Shown piece after piece: positions 7,855 to 21,187 of a stretch of 64,000 nt of DNA. The first letter of the stretch is position 1. Each line of letters starts with the position of its first letter. This stretch comes from Phycisphaerae bacterium (GTDB lineage Bacteria; Planctomycetota; Phycisphaerae; UBA1845). The notes under the pieces were generated by a model. The model was not told where the DNA came from and searched no databases. It was given only the letters and a program-made list of their open reading frames with translations. Position numbers and translations under genes: made by a program. The DNA lies in NCBI GenBank assembly GCA_028289375.1, contig JANQQK010000085.1, positions 33,698 to 97,697 on the forward strand, read 5' to 3'.

Positions 7855-10800
7855 ATGCGTGAGCGTAGGTTGACTGTTTTGTGTTGTTTGCCCCATTTAA
7901 TGGTGGCGTGCGTGGTGTTGGCTTCAGGCCAAGCCACTTTCGGGCAGGAGTCGGGTGGCGAATGTGCGCCCGATCCTGCCGGAGCGGGATGTCTCCAGAC
8001 GCAGTGTCCGGTGGACGGTGAGTTTTGTCTGCCACGGTGCATCAACGTTGATCCACTCAACGGCAATGTCAGCGTGATCGACTGTGACTGTCAGCGCACC
8101 TTCGAGTGTCGACCGTCACCAGACGTCGGGCCCGGTCAGACGAGTGGCTTCTGCGTTGGTGACTGTCCGGTTGGGACCTCTTGTCGTGAAGAGGTCACGG
8201 TCAATGCGGATGGCTCGCTCGATGTGTGCTGCGACTGCGTGCCGATCGGGCAGGAGTGCCTGCCGGCAATCGATGGTTTCGGCTGCGCTCCGTTTGATTG
8301 TCCGATCGCCGGTCAGGAGTGCGTGCCTGTGGCGGTGGAGTGCCTGCCGGGCGTTGGCTGTCGCGTGTTGGAATGCGACTGTCGGTTCACCAACGAGTGT
8401 CAGATATTTCCGACGGCCATTCCGGAGCAGCCATTTGCGTGCGACGGTGACTGCCCCCCGGGATTCGTTTGCGAGGAAACCATCGTCGACGTGGACAGCG
8501 ACGGCATGCCGGAGTTGATCCGCTGCGACTGTGTGCCCGAAGGCGAGATCGAATGTGAGCCGAACGCGGAGGGCACGCAGTGTCGCAACGCGTTCTGTGA
8601 CATTCCGGAAGATCGCTGTGTGCCGCAGGTGGTTGTGTGCGGTCCCAATGGCAACTGCCAGATCACCGAGTGCGATTGCAGTGATCCGAACCGTTGTCAC
8701 ATCGATCTTGACCCTCCGTCGTTCCCGTTCTGCACTGGCGAATGTCCCGACGGATTCGAGTGCGTCGAGCGCGAGGTTGCGCTGCCCAATGGCTTCACGC
8801 AGCACAAGTGTGACTGTGTGCCGGAGACGCAGGCCTGCTGCACTTTCGAGGGTTGCGTCGAACTGCCTCCGACAGCGTGCCAGGAAATGGGCGGTACGCC
8901 ACTGGGCGATGGCACGACCTGCGGACCTGAAGGCTCGTGCTGCATCCCGGGTGATGCCACGGCGTTCTGCATCGAGACCGATGCCCAGTGCTGTCAGGTG
9001 CTCGGAGGAACGGCTCAGCCATCCAATGAGGTTTGCTCCGCCACGCGTGCCTGCTGTCTGGGTGATGTGTGTCTGGATATCGACCCTGCGTGCTGTGACG
9101 ACTTCGGCGGTGTGACGGTCTTCGGGACGGATTGCGGGCCTGGTGTCTGCGATCCACCGGAGTGCGGTCCGACGCCGAACATGGACCGCTGTGCGCCGGT
9201 CGATTGCCCCGACGAGAACGATGTTTGTGTGCCGACGCGCGTGGTCTGCGGACCGGGCGACGTACCGTGTCGCGTTGAGACGTGTGAGTGTCGGGATCCG
9301 AATCTCTGCCACGTGGATCTCGATCCGCCATTCTTCCCGTTCTGTGTTGGCGACTGCCCGGACAGCACCGAGTGCGTGGAACGTGAAATCCTGCTGCCGA
9401 CCGACGAAACACTGCACTTCTGCGAGTGCTTGCCGCTCGAATGCGAGCCGTTCCCGGATGGCAGCGCATGTGCACCGTTCGACTGTCCTGACGACAACGA
9501 CGAGTGCGTGCCGCGCGAGGCTGTTTGCGACCTGGCCAGCGGCCAATGCGAGATTACCGAATGTGATTGCGGGAATCCGAATGGTTGTCAGGTGGTCGTC
9601 GTTCAGGGTGAGGGTGCGTTCTGCGAGGGTGATTGCCCACCGGGGACGGTCTGCGAGCAGTTCACAACGCAGTTGCCCGGCGGACAGATTCGCATCAAGT
9701 GCGAGTGTGTCCCTGAGATTTGCGAGCCATTGCCGACGGGTGACCGTTGTGCCCCGACGACCTGCCCGGATCCCGGCGATGAGTGCATTCCGATTCTGCT
9801 GGAGTGCCTGCCGGGTATCGGATGTCGTGTGATCGAATGTGAGTGCATGTCACCGAACTTCTGCCACATCGAGATCAATGCCAATGGCGGTCCGGTGTGT
9901 GAGGGTGGCTGCCCGGGTGACGATGTGTGCAATCTCGTCGGCATCGACGTCGACGGCGACAATGAGCCTGACCTGTTTGAGTGCCGCTGTTCGCAGCCGG
10001 TGGCGTGCTGCCTGCCGGACGGAGACTGCGCGGAACTGGATGCGGTCGAGTGCGACAACGCCGGTGGCATGCCAGGTCCTCCGGGATCGGTGTGTGATCC
10101 GCCGCAGCCATGCTGCATCGTCGGCGCGGTCATTGGTGAGTGCGACGAGCGTTCGCCGGTATGCTGCGAGTTGGCTGGCGGTATCGTGCAGGATGCGGGT
10201 GATAGTTGCACCGAGCGGGTGGCCTGCTGCCTGAATGACGGCCCGTGTCTGAACATCGATCCGCTCTGTTGCGACGAGCTTGGCGGTACGCCGGGCGGTC
10301 CGAATTCGCAGTGCACGCTGGAAGGCGCTTGCTGCCTGCCGGGCGGTGCATGCGAAGTGCTGGACCGGACGTGCTGTCAGCTGGCAGGTGGGTTGTTCAG
10401 GGGGGCGAACACGTCATGCGATGAGGTGTCATGTCCCGATCCGCCCAAGATCGTGCACGAGCTTGGTCTGCCGGGTCAGACGCGTCCACACACGGGTTAC
10501 AAGGATCCGAAGCAGGATCTTAATCCCGCTGGTAATCGCGATGGGCTGACGTCGTGTGAGATTCGGTTCAACGTGCAGGTTTTCGCAACGAACGCTGGTG
10601 GATTTCCGACGACGGCGAACTTCTCAATGACGGAGACCGGTGGCGGCGCGCCGCCGACGGTGACGGGCGTCATGATGATTGGAGGCGACCCGACGTTCTA
10701 CGAAGTGTCGTGGGACCGCCCCCTGACGCTGCAGGAATGGACGACCATTCGTGCGTCGGTGTTCAATGCCGTCGGCGATCCGATCATCAACGTGGGTGAT

Positions 10801-11079
10801 CTGGGACCTGGCATGGAAGAGCCGGACCGCGTGGACCTCGGTTACCTGCCGGCGGACGTCGATCAGGCTGATCCCGTGGCGCCGTTGGACCTGTTCCGAT
10901 TCCGGCAATATGTGAACGGCATCGCGATGCCGCCGCTGGGGCTGGTGTCGGATTACATTGACACCAACCGCGATGGTGCGGTGACGCCGTTGGACCTGTT
11001 CCGTTACCGGCAGCTTGTCAACGGTGTGGCCACAACCCAGCCATGGGGTGGTCAGTCGATGAACAACCCGCAGCCATAG
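7855..11079 (+). CDS. Secreted giant Cys-rich modular protein with C-terminal type I dockerin
   Basis: 1074 residues with a signal peptide at about 1-30 (hydrophobic LMVACVVLASGQATFGQ). The body holds two kinds of Cys module. Long modules (about 90 residues, about 14 Cys, ending in CDCVPE or CECVPE) occur three times, then three again. Short modules of about 35 residues with a CC...C...CC..GG...C pattern follow each triplet. The total is about 125 Cys, so it must fold with many disulfides outside the cytoplasm. Residues 860-990 form a beta-rich linker. The last 80 residues carry two dockerin-like calcium loops, DVDQADPVAPLDLFRFRQ and DTNRDGAVTPLDLFRYRQ, which would bind a cohesin. Role unknown: surface, matrix or adhesion is inferred. 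A strong terminator follows. Confidence 0.9.
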   Translation: MRERRLTVLCCLPHLMVACVVLASGQATFGQESGGECAPDPAGAGCLQTQCPVDGEFCLPRCINVDPLNGNVSVIDCDCQRTFECRPSPDVGPGQTSGFCVGDCPVGTSCREEVTVNADGSLDVCCDCVPIGQECLPAIDGFGCAPFDCPIAGQECVPVAVECLPGVGCRVLECDCRFTNECQIFPTAIPEQPFACDGDCPPGFVCEETIVDVDSDGMPELIRCDCVPEGEIECEPNAEGTQCRNAFCDIPEDRCVPQVVVCGPNGNCQITECDCSDPNRCHIDLDPPSFPFCTGECPDGFECVEREVALPNGFTQHKCDCVPETQACCTFEGCVELPPTACQEMGGTPLGDGTTCGPEGSCCIPGDATAFCIETDAQCCQVLGGTAQPSNEVCSATRACCLGDVCLDIDPACCDDFGGVTVFGTDCGPGVCDPPECGPTPNMDRCAPVDCPDENDVCVPTRVVCGPGDVPCRVETCECRDPNLCHVDLDPPFFPFCVGDCPDSTECVEREILLPTDETLHFCECLPLECEPFPDGSACAPFDCPDDNDECVPREAVCDLASGQCEITECDCGNPNGCQVVVVQGEGAFCEGDCPPGTVCEQFTTQLPGGQIRIKCECVPEICEPLPTGDRCAPTTCPDPGDECIPILLECLPGIGCRVIECECMSPNFCHIEINANGGPVCEGGCPGDDVCNLVGIDVDGDNEPDLFECRCSQPVACCLPDGDCAELDAVECDNAGGMPGPPGSVCDPPQPCCIVGAVIGECDERSPVCCELAGGIVQDAGDSCTERVACCLNDGPCLNIDPLCCDELGGTPGGPNSQCTLEGACCLPGGACEVLDRTCCQLAGGLFRGANTSCDEVSCPDPPKIVHELGLPGQTRPHTGYKDPKQDLNPAGNRDGLTSCEIRFNVQVFATNAGGFPTTANFSMTETGGGAPPTVTGVMMIGGDPTFYEVSWDRPLTLQEWTTIRASVFNAVGDPIINVGDLGPGMEEPDRVDLGYLPADVDQADPVAPLDLFRFRQYVNGIAMPPLGLVSDYIDTNRDGAVTPLDLFRYRQLVNGVATTQPWGGQSMNNPQP

Positions 11080-11111
11080 CTGCGACCAGAGAATCAGTGA
11101 CTCGAGTTGCT

Positions 11112-11153
11112 GCCCCCGTCGACTGTTATCAAGCGGTCGGCGGGGGCTTTTTT
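11112..11153 (+). terminator. Rho-independent terminator after the Cys-rich gene
   Basis: GCCCCCGTCGAC at 11112-11123 pairs with GTCGGCGGGGGC at 11136-11147 (12 bp, one G-T wobble), followed at once by six T residues. It lies 33 bp after the stop of the Cys-rich gene and ends only 32 bp before the next start codon, so it separates the two transcription units. Confidence 0.92.
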
Positions 11154-11172
11154 CCTGGTGACACGATGCGTG

Positions 11173-11178
11173 TATAGT
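11173..11178 (+). promoter_or_regulatory. Possible -10 element (TATAGT) for a leaderless ABC-F mRNA
   Basis: TATAGT matches five of six positions of TATAAT and ends seven bases before the ATG at 11186. That places the predicted transcript start at the ATG itself. No Shine-Dalgarno is seen before this ATG, and the terminator just upstream leaves no room for another promoter. A -35 hexamer is not recognisable, so this is a tentative call. Confidence 0.4.
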
Positions 11179-11185
11179 CTCGCCC

Positions 11186-13072
11186 ATGGGAACCGTGAGC
11201 GTACAAGGCGTTTGCAAGCAGTTTGGCGGGCAGATCGTGCTCGATCAGGTGTCGATCGAGTTCCACAGCGGCGAGATCGTGGGACTCGTGGGACCGAACG
11301 GAGCCGGTAAGTCGACGCTGTTCAAGATCATCGAAGGAGAATTGCAGCCGGACTTGGGCAAGGTGACGTGGTCGAAGGGGATGGACCTCGGTTACTTGGC
11401 GCAGGAGACGAGTTTCGATCCGTCGGCGGGACTCCGCGATGTGGTCACGACCGCGTTCGATCACATTTTCGCGATGGAGAAGAAGCTGCACGACCTGTCG
11501 GATCGGATGGCGGCTGGCGAGGATGTGATGGCTCACTATGACAGGTTGCAGCATCAATTCGAAGCCGCGGGAGGCTACGACTATGAGCAACGCCTCGATC
11601 AGGTGTTGGGCGGGTTGGGGTTCGGCCCGCAGGATGAGGACCTGAAGGTATCGGCCATGTCGGGTGGGCAGAAGAGTCGGGTGGCGCTCGCGAAGCTGCT
11701 GTTGCGCGAGTCGCGGTTCCTGATGCTCGATGAGCCGACGAATCACCTCGACATCGACGCGGTACGTTGGCTGGAGAAGTTCTTGGCCGGACACCGCGGC
11801 GGGGCGGTGATCATTTCGCACGATCGGTATCTGCTGGATCGTCTCGTGTCGCGGGTTGTCGAGTTGGAGAACCATCGGCTGGTCAGCTATTCGGGCAACT
11901 ACACGAACTACGTGCAGACGAAGGAGCTGCAATTGCTGACGCAGGGGCGGCAGTTCGAGAAGGACCGGGAGTTCATCGAGAAAGAGCAGGCGTTCATCGC
12001 GAAGCACATGGCTGGTCAGCGGACGAAGGAGGCGCAGGGGCGGCGGACGCGGCTTGAGCGACGGATGGCCGACGGTGAGTTCGTGATGGACAAGCCGACC
12101 GAGAATCGGAAGGTGAAGTTCGAATTCGACGAGGGGTTGTCGCTTGATGGTCCCGTGCTGCGGGCGGATGGGTTGGCCAAGGCGTACGACGAGAAGCAAT
12201 TGTTTTCCGATCTGACGATTCGACTCGATTCGGGGCAGCGCTTGGGGATCACGGGTCCGAACGGCGTGGGCAAGTCGACGCTGTTGAAGATCGTGCAGGA
12301 CCTGGTCGAAAAGGACGCCGGCGAGTTTGAGTTCCATCGCAAAGCACACATCGGCTACTACGCGCAGGACGCCGGCGGTCTGAAGGAAGATCAGTTGGTC
12401 GTCGATGCGATCCGCGAGATTCGCCCCGTGTTTTCGGAGGAGCAGGCACGGACGTTGTTGGGGGCGTTTCATTTCACCGAGGAGCGCGTGTTCAAGAAGC
12501 TGGGGCAATTGTCCGGTGGGGAGCAGTCGCGGGTTCGACTGCTGCGGTTATTGCTGACGTCGCCGAACGTGCTGATTTTCGATGAGCCGACGAACCATCT
12601 GGACATCGCGTCGCGGGAAGCGTTGGAGCAGGCGTTGGCGGATTATGAAGGCACTATTATTGCGGTCAGTCACGATCGCTATTTTCTCGACCGCGTGGCG
12701 GACCGGCTGCTCGTGATGCGGCCTGGGGTGTGCAGGACGTACACAGGCAACTACTCAGCCTACATCGAAGAGGTTGAGCGCGAGCAGCAGGAACAGAATA
12801 AACAGAAGAAGAAGTCGCAAGCCAAGAAGAATGAGCAGCGCAAGGCTGAGCGTCGCAAGGAGTCGCCGTTTGATCGGATGACCATCGACGAGATCGAAAC
12901 GGTGATCATGGAGCGGGAAGCACTGGTGGCTGAACTGAACGAGCGGTTCGCCGATCCGGAGGTCATGAAGGATCGGGAGAAAACGATGGCGTTGTCGGAC
13001 GAGTTGGCCGCAGCGAAGGCGGACCTGGCTGAGGCGGAGGACGCCTGGAGCGAAAGGGCGGAGCAGGCGTGA
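11186..13072 (+). CDS. ABC-F family ATPase (EttA/Uup/YdiF-like)
   Basis: A 628-residue soluble protein with two tandem ATP-binding cassettes and no membrane helices. Walker A boxes are GPNGAGKST and GPNGVGKST, the signatures are MSGGQKSRVALAKLL and LSGGEQSRVRLLRLL, and each cassette has DEPTNHLDI with SHDRYLLD or SHDRYFLD. Between them lies the charged linker (P-site tRNA interaction motif in this family), rich in Lys/Glu/Arg (residues about 245-310). A C-terminal Lys-rich coiled coil (about 525-628) resembles Uup and YdiF more than EttA. ABC-F proteins act on the ribosome E site. The stop overlaps the aldolase GTG start by four bases. Confidence 0.93.
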   Translation: MGTVSVQGVCKQFGGQIVLDQVSIEFHSGEIVGLVGPNGAGKSTLFKIIEGELQPDLGKVTWSKGMDLGYLAQETSFDPSAGLRDVVTTAFDHIFAMEKKLHDLSDRMAAGEDVMAHYDRLQHQFEAAGGYDYEQRLDQVLGGLGFGPQDEDLKVSAMSGGQKSRVALAKLLLRESRFLMLDEPTNHLDIDAVRWLEKFLAGHRGGAVIISHDRYLLDRLVSRVVELENHRLVSYSGNYTNYVQTKELQLLTQGRQFEKDREFIEKEQAFIAKHMAGQRTKEAQGRRTRLERRMADGEFVMDKPTENRKVKFEFDEGLSLDGPVLRADGLAKAYDEKQLFSDLTIRLDSGQRLGITGPNGVGKSTLLKIVQDLVEKDAGEFEFHRKAHIGYYAQDAGGLKEDQLVVDAIREIRPVFSEEQARTLLGAFHFTEERVFKKLGQLSGGEQSRVRLLRLLLTSPNVLIFDEPTNHLDIASREALEQALADYEGTIIAVSHDRYFLDRVADRLLVMRPGVCRTYTGNYSAYIEEVEREQQEQNKQKKKSQAKKNEQRKAERRKESPFDRMTIDEIETVIMEREALVAELNERFADPEVMKDREKTMALSDELAAAKADLAEAEDAWSERAEQA

Positions 13073-13749
13073 CGCGGTCGGTCGATGAGTTGCGCGAGGA
13101 GATGGTGTCGATCGCGCGGCGGATGCACCAGCATGGGTTGGTGGCGGCGACGGACGGGAACATCAGTTATCGCCTCGATGATGGCGGCTTTCTCGTGACG
13201 CGGAGTGGGTTGTGTCTTGGGGAAGCCACCGTCGGCGACGTCGTGCGGTTGAATTCAGCCTGTCGCGTGCTGGAAGGGGGCAAGCCAACGTCGGAATTGG
13301 CGTTGCACATGACGGTCTATCGGATTCGCGACGACGTGCAGTCGGTCGTGCATGCCCACCCGACCTACGCCAACGCGTTGACGTTCGCCGGCGTGTCGAT
13401 GGATGAGTTGGTCATTCCCGAGGTCGTGCTGACGTTGGGCCGCATTCCGACGACCGATTATGGGACGCCCGCCTGTCCGGAGGGCGCGGAAGTCGTCGCG
13501 CCGCACATCGTGGACCATGACGCCGTGCTGCTGCAGCGGCACGGCTCGGTGACGGTGGGGGCGTCTGCCACGGAAGCCTACCTGAAACTCGAAAAGGTCG
13601 AGCACGCCGCCCACATCCTCTACCTCGCCCGCACCCTCGGCGGCCCCACCCCGATGAACACCGAAGAATTGTCCCGCCTCGCCGCCGTCGGCAAACGCCT
13701 CGGCATCAACCTCCCGCCTCCGTTGCGAGGACTGAAGTCTGTCCTTTAG
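13069..13749 (+). CDS. Class II aldolase/adducin family protein (fuculose-phosphate aldolase-like)
   Basis: 226 residues starting with GTG that overlaps the ABC-F stop (GTGA), so it is translationally coupled. It shows the zinc-aldolase pattern: NISYR substrate-binding segment, SELALHMTVY with the catalytic Glu, VVHAHPTYANA with two zinc His, and QRHGSVTVGAS with the third His. Members of this fold act on L-fuculose-, L-ribulose- or methylthioribulose-phosphates; the substrate cannot be told from sequence by eye. No other fucose or methionine-salvage gene lies nearby, so the pairing with an ABC-F gene gives no pathway clue. Confidence 0.88.
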   Translation: MTRSVDELREEMVSIARRMHQHGLVAATDGNISYRLDDGGFLVTRSGLCLGEATVGDVVRLNSACRVLEGGKPTSELALHMTVYRIRDDVQSVVHAHPTYANALTFAGVSMDELVIPEVVLTLGRIPTTDYGTPACPEGAEVVAPHIVDHDAVLLQRHGSVTVGASATEAYLKLEKVEHAAHILYLARTLGGPTPMNTEELSRLAAVGKRLGINLPPPLRGLKSVL

Positions 13750-13808
13750 TCCAAGCCGAGACGACGTATCAACGCCGCTGAGTGTCTATTCATCTTGTTG
13801 ATGAAGGT

Positions 13809-16877
<3,069 letters not shown>

Positions 16878-17399
16878 GGAATCGCGTTGCCCCTTGATTT
16901 GCTCCGCGCATGCGCGGGCCGAGTATGAACATGGACATGGCATTATCGGTCGCTGTGCCATCCGAATATGTCATTCAGATTGGCGAGAGTCAAGGGATTC
17001 GTGATGTCGATCGCCTAGGCGTCGAAACTTGCAACTGGGCGCCGTCCGGCGTACACTTGTCCATGTCGGAAGTCCGACGCAGAGAGAGACATTCCGCCGT
17101 ATCGCGTTGTGTCCACTCCGCTTTTGATGTTCCGACGGATAGCGTGATCTTTCAGGGCCAGGCATCCTGTGGGTAGATCGCTTGGGCGGCGTTTTTGGAG
17201 AGAGAGGCGTCGCGGCTTCGGGAGAGAGAGTGGCGAATCGTGACCGGATTGAGAGAGCCGGTCGGTGCGAAACGCATAGCGGTCAAAGAGACCTGCAAGC
17301 CTGGAACATCGGAGCGGTGCCCGGACGAGAGAGCCCGAGCACCGCTTCTGCTTTTGGTACAGCGGTCACCCCTTCACCTGCCAATTGGCCGTTCGATTC
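16878..17399. other. Intergenic region upstream of the WD40 kinase, with a purine-rich GAGAGAG-containing stretch
   Basis: About 520 bp with no supportable gene. It carries several copies of GAGAGAG (for example near 17084, 17200, 17222, 17250 and 17328) and one inverted repeat listed separately. It must hold the promoter of the leftward kinase, but I could not pick convincing -35/-10 elements. Confidence 0.4.
17313..17346. terminator. Inverted repeat, possible terminator of the DUF1579 gene
   Basis: AGCGGTGC at 17313-17320 pairs perfectly with GCACCGCT at 17339-17346 across an 18-base loop. It sits about 55 bp past the leftward DUF1579 stop. There is no T run on the leftward side and only TCTGCTTTT on the rightward side, so the terminator function is uncertain. 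Confidence 0.35.
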
Positions 17400-18020
17400 T
17401 TATTCCTTCACGCGCTGGTACGTGATCTCCATGACTTTGACGCCGTTCTCGGCGGAGCTCATGTCGTACATTTCAAAGACGTGCTCGTCCTTGCTGATGA
17501 TCCGCGACACGTATTTCATCGTGCGGTTGCCTTCCATCGGACTGGAAACGGTGCCGTAGCATGTGATGACCTTGCCAGATGGGTCCATGTTGCCTTCGTT
17601 GTAGTAAAGAGCCGTGCCCATGCTGTCCATCCACGTGCTGACGTACTTCTTTTTGGCTTTGTCATAGCCGGTATGGCCGATGCCTTTCATCGGGGTGCCC
17701 ATCATGCTGCCGGTGGCTTCGAGCTGCAGGAATCGCCCGCCAAGAACCCACTTCGATTCGGCTGTGCCCTGCGAGACGGACGGCGGGTTGTCCGGGCCGG
17801 CCATCCAGAATTTCGACGTTGTGATCCAGTTGCCGGCGAAGACTTCGAGGGCCTTGTGCTGCTCGGCTGGTGTCATGAATTCGACCCAGGCTTTCATCGA
17901 TTCCTCGTTGTGTTCGCCACCGGCGGCCTGATTCTGCGATTCGGTACCCATCAGCGTGTCTCCTGCGAAAGTGGCTGCGATTGCAAGCATTGTTCCAAAG
18001 ATCGTTCTTCCAAGTGTCAT
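17400..18020 (-). CDS. DUF1579 family protein, probably exported
   Basis: 206 residues. The N-terminus MTLGRTIFGTMLAIAATFAGDTLMG looks like a signal peptide. The rest matches the DUF1579 pattern: EQHKALEVFAGNWITTSKFW, then WVLGGRFLQLEATGSMMG, GYDKAKKKYVSTWMDSMG, and a strand-rich C-terminus. These are calycin-like barrels of unknown function, abundant in planctomycetes. The ribosome site GGGAGACAGGATCC precedes the ATG. The next gene upstream on the same strand (the TPR kinase) ends 105 bp away, so it could belong to that transcript or stand alone. Confidence 0.87.
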   Translation of the reverse strand: MTLGRTIFGTMLAIAATFAGDTLMGTESQNQAAGGEHNEESMKAWVEFMTPAEQHKALEVFAGNWITTSKFWMAGPDNPPSVSQGTAESKWVLGGRFLQLEATGSMMGTPMKGIGHTGYDKAKKKYVSTWMDSMGTALYYNEGNMDPSGKVITCYGTVSSPMEGNRTMKYVSRIISKDEHVFEMYDMSSAENGVKVMEITYQRVKE

Positions 18021-18124
18021 GGATCCTGTCTCCCGGTTTCGGTTCGTGATGACGCCCGCAACGGATCGGATGTCTAATACCGGTTCAGGGGTGGCTGGGT
18101 TTTCGCGCGGGAAATCCGGAAAAA

Positions 18125-20662
18125 CTATGGACTTTGTCGTGCGTTGCGCGACGCGGCTTCCTTGGCTTCGAGTTGTTGCGCGCAGATGCGGGCCCAGTGC
18201 TCAAAGTCCATGTCCCAGCCGGGGGTGCGATGGCCGAGGCGGTCGGCGATGGTGAAGGAGTGCAGCGCCTGTGCGGGCCAACCGCTGCTGAGTTGCTGCT
18301 GTGCGCGGCGGCGTGTGCTTTCGGCGATGTTGGACTTCAGTCGGATGGCCTCGTGGTATTGCTGATCAGCGGCTTCGTTGTTGCCCATGCGTTCGAGCGT
18401 GAGGGCGTAGTCCGTGTGAGTGCCCGCGTAGTCCGGATCAATGTCGATCGCTTTCTCGAATGCGATGAGGGCTGATTCGTAATCACCGGACTCGCGCAGG
18501 CAAATACCGAGACTACGCCAGACGCCATCGATGTCCGGGCGAATGGCGATGGCGGCAGTGTGGTAGCGGGCTGCTTCCTCCCATTCCTGAAACCGCGTGA
18601 GGTACCATGCGTAGTCGTGGTTGAGTTGGAAATGGTCGGGATAGAGCAGCAACGCCTTTCGAAACGGCTCCTTGAGCACGTTTGCGGTCGGTAGGGTATG
18701 CAGCGTGGACGCGACGAGCAGGAACGTCTCGGGCGGCTCACTTTCAAGGTCCAGCTCTTTGATCAGCTGGAGGCCCTTATCGAGCTTGGGCGGAAAGTCA
18801 TAGAACGTCTCGCGGCAACGCGTGCGGTAGGGATCGGTGTCGACTTCCGTGACGATAACAACCTCTTGCATGATGCCAGGGAGCTTCGCATGGTCGCCGT
18901 TTAACACCGCGATGAACATGCGACTGCGGATCCAAAGGTCGAGGCCAAACGCAAGTTCCTCTGAGATTTCACTCGCCTGCATGCGCCCGATGATCTCGTC
19001 ACGCTCGAGAACGCTGAAGTCGATGCCGTATCCGCGAAAGGCATCATCGAATTCGCCATCCATCACGATCCAACTGTCGATGTCGTCATGCGTGGTTCCG
19101 GTCGTGGTGATTTCGTCGAGCCTGGCCAGCATGCGGCGGTCGGTGTCGGACCGTTCCAACTCCGCGAGGAATGCATCGACGCGATTGCGGAGTTCGTCGC
19201 TGATCGAGTCGTTGTCAGCAAGCTCTGCCAGCTGATCGCCGGCTTTGATGGCGCTGCCCCATTCGCGTTCGTCACGGGCGTCGGACGCCTTGGCTTGTCC
19301 GAGGAGTTGGGCGGCTTTGGCATGCACCGTGTTGATCGATTGTTCCAGCTCCGCCGTTCGTTGAGACTGTTCGCGGACGGCCCACGCACCGGTACCCGTG
19401 ATCAGCAGCACAGCGAACAGAACCGAGATAGCCAATGCAGTGGTCAGACGGCGGGCGCGTTTTTCATGGGCGATCGTCGCACGCGACTCGGCGGCGGCGA
19501 TTTCGAGGTTCCGCTTTTCCTGCTCCAGGTGTGCGAGGTAGTCGGTGATCTCCCGTGCAATGACACCCGCGTCGCGCGGTCTGTCCTTGCGATTCGATGA
19601 CAGGCAGGACGTGGTCAATGCGTTGAGTCGCTCGTCTGCGCCGCTGGACTGGATTCGCGCCAGGGCATCGCCGATGTCGGCATTGGACGCTTGCTTGATG
19701 ACGTCGTTGCGTTGTCCATGATAGGGTGGGCGGCCGGTCAGGATTTCGCACAGGATCGCGCCGAGTGCGAATACGTCCGACCGTTCATCGAGTTGGTCGA
19801 CCTGTCCATTGGCTTGCTCGGGCGACATGTAGGCCGGTGTGCCCATCACGCTGCCGACGATGGACTGAGCAGCACTCGAACCCGTACGCACCGTCTTGAC
19901 CGCCTGTTCATCGGGCATTGGGGATTCGATCGGCAGCGATGCACGCTTGTCATCCGTCGCTCCGCCGCGCGAGAGCACCTTGGCCAATCCCCAGTCGACG
20001 ACCTGCACTTCGCCGAACGATCCGACCATGATGTTGGACGGTTTCAAGTCGCGATGGACGACGCCTCGGGAGTGCGCGTAGGCAGTTGCCTGGCAAACCT
20101 GTTCAAAGATGCCGAGCAGTTGTCCGCGGCCATCAGCGGGATCGCGGCGATCGTCGAGCAACGCGGACAGCGTCTTGCCGCGGATGAGTTTCATGGTAAA
20201 GAAAGGCTGATCGTCGGCACGCAAACCAAGTTCGTAGACCGGCAGAATGCTGGGGTGTTGCAGTTGGCCGGCGATCTGGGCTTCCTCGATGAATCGCTGA
20301 ACCATGGCGGGTCGTTCGGTGTGCTCGCTTTGGAGCATCTTGATGGCGACATCTCTTCCGAGGTCGACGTCGCGGCCCTTCATGATCACGCCGACCCCGC
20401 CCCGTGCGATTTCACCGAGCATCTGGTAGCGATTGGACTGAGAATTCGCGTTGGCTGACTCATCCCGACGGGCGTGAACCACGGGCGAATCGTCAGACAT
20501 CGTATCGCGCAGGAGCACGCGCGAGTGAATGCCGTGCGTTTTTTCCAGCAGGCTGACCACGCTCACGCCACGTGTCATGTCGCCCGCGTGGGACGATCCG
20601 AACGCAGCCGCCATGCCCGCATCGAGCGGCAGCGTTTCATCGGGACGGTTTTCGTCGACCAT
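18125..20662 (-). CDS. Transmembrane Ser/Thr protein kinase with TPR-rich C-terminus
   Basis: 845 residues from the ATG at 20662, which has AAAGGGA eight bases upstream; an earlier Met at 20749 lies inside the preceding gene and is unlikely. The kinase domain spans about residues 79-375: [14 protein letters not shown] loop, K108, HRDLKPSN at 203-210, and DWG at 223-225 in place of DFG, a variant often seen in planctomycete kinases. A membrane helix at about 407-428 is followed by a coiled region. TPR-like helices occupy roughly residues 640-820 (for example [22 protein letters not shown]). It is the third gene of the sigma/membrane-protein/kinase operon, 20 bp behind the membrane protein. Confidence 0.95.
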   Translation of the reverse strand: MVDENRPDETLPLDAGMAAAFGSSHAGDMTRGVSVVSLLEKTHGIHSRVLLRDTMSDDSPVVHARRDESANANSQSNRYQMLGEIARGGVGVIMKGRDVDLGRDVAIKMLQSEHTERPAMVQRFIEEAQIAGQLQHPSILPVYELGLRADDQPFFTMKLIRGKTLSALLDDRRDPADGRGQLLGIFEQVCQATAYAHSRGVVHRDLKPSNIMVGSFGEVQVVDWGLAKVLSRGGATDDKRASLPIESPMPDEQAVKTVRTGSSAAQSIVGSVMGTPAYMSPEQANGQVDQLDERSDVFALGAILCEILTGRPPYHGQRNDVIKQASNADIGDALARIQSSGADERLNALTTSCLSSNRKDRPRDAGVIAREITDYLAHLEQEKRNLEIAAAESRATIAHEKRARRLTTALAISVLFAVLLITGTGAWAVREQSQRTAELEQSINTVHAKAAQLLGQAKASDARDEREWGSAIKAGDQLAELADNDSISDELRNRVDAFLAELERSDTDRRMLARLDEITTTGTTHDDIDSWIVMDGEFDDAFRGYGIDFSVLERDEIIGRMQASEISEELAFGLDLWIRSRMFIAVLNGDHAKLPGIMQEVVIVTEVDTDPYRTRCRETFYDFPPKLDKGLQLIKELDLESEPPETFLLVASTLHTLPTANVLKEPFRKALLLYPDHFQLNHDYAWYLTRFQEWEEAARYHTAAIAIRPDIDGVWRSLGICLRESGDYESALIAFEKAIDIDPDYAGTHTDYALTLERMGNNEAADQQYHEAIRLKSNIAESTRRRAQQQLSSGWPAQALHSFTIADRLGHRTPGWDMDFEHWARICAQQLEAKEAASRNARQSP

Positions 20663-20681
20663 CTGAATCCCTTTCGGCTTG

Positions 20682-21101
20682 CTACGCCGGAACCGAATCG
20701 ACGTACAGATCTCGGCCATAGACCAACGCGACAGCCACTCCAGCCACACCGTACTTCAACACCGACCACGCGACCGGCAGGAACATGTCAGCCGGTGGGC
20801 TGTTGATCATCGCATACTTGTGCAGCGCATCCGGCAACGCCACGATCAATGCCATCAGGACGCCAAACCGCGCGCCCTCTTCGATCGGTGAGCGTCCGCG
20901 ATAGCCGGATGGGTAGATCGTCGCAAGCAATATGGCGTTGGCCAGCATTGCAAGCAGGTGATACTGCACCAGGTTAACTTCACGGGTATTCTTAAAGTAA
21001 CCGCCTGCCAACTTCTGAATGGATGGCGGTGTGAACATGTTTACCACCAGAATGGCGACGCCGCATACGACGATGGCCAACACGCGTTTTCTCATGCGCA
21101 T
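20682..21101 (-). CDS. Small four-helix membrane protein of sigma-kinase operon, unknown function
   Basis: 139 residues starting at [14 protein letters not shown] seven bases upstream decides this start over a Met nine codons earlier. I see four hydrophobic segments: [48 protein letters not shown] and a C-terminal [15 protein letters not shown]. No family is recognised. It lies between an ECF sigma gene (86 bp upstream) and a kinase (20 bp downstream), all on one strand, so a role as membrane sensor or anti-sigma-like partner is possible but unproven. It lacks the zinc-binding HxxxCxxC motif of classic ZAS anti-sigma factors. Confidence 0.75.
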   Translation of the reverse strand: MRMRKRVLAIVVCGVAILVVNMFTPPSIQKLAGGYFKNTREVNLVQYHLLAMLANAILLATIYPSGYRGRSPIEEGARFGVLMALIVALPDALHKYAMINSPPADMFLPVAWSVLKYGVAGVAVALVYGRDLYVDSVPA

Positions 21102-21187
21102 GGACTTGCTCCTGTGCCGGGTATCCAATGACAGGTTCGACCGATCGCGCGTTTTCGCACGTCAAAACTGAAAAAAACTGCCCGTGG

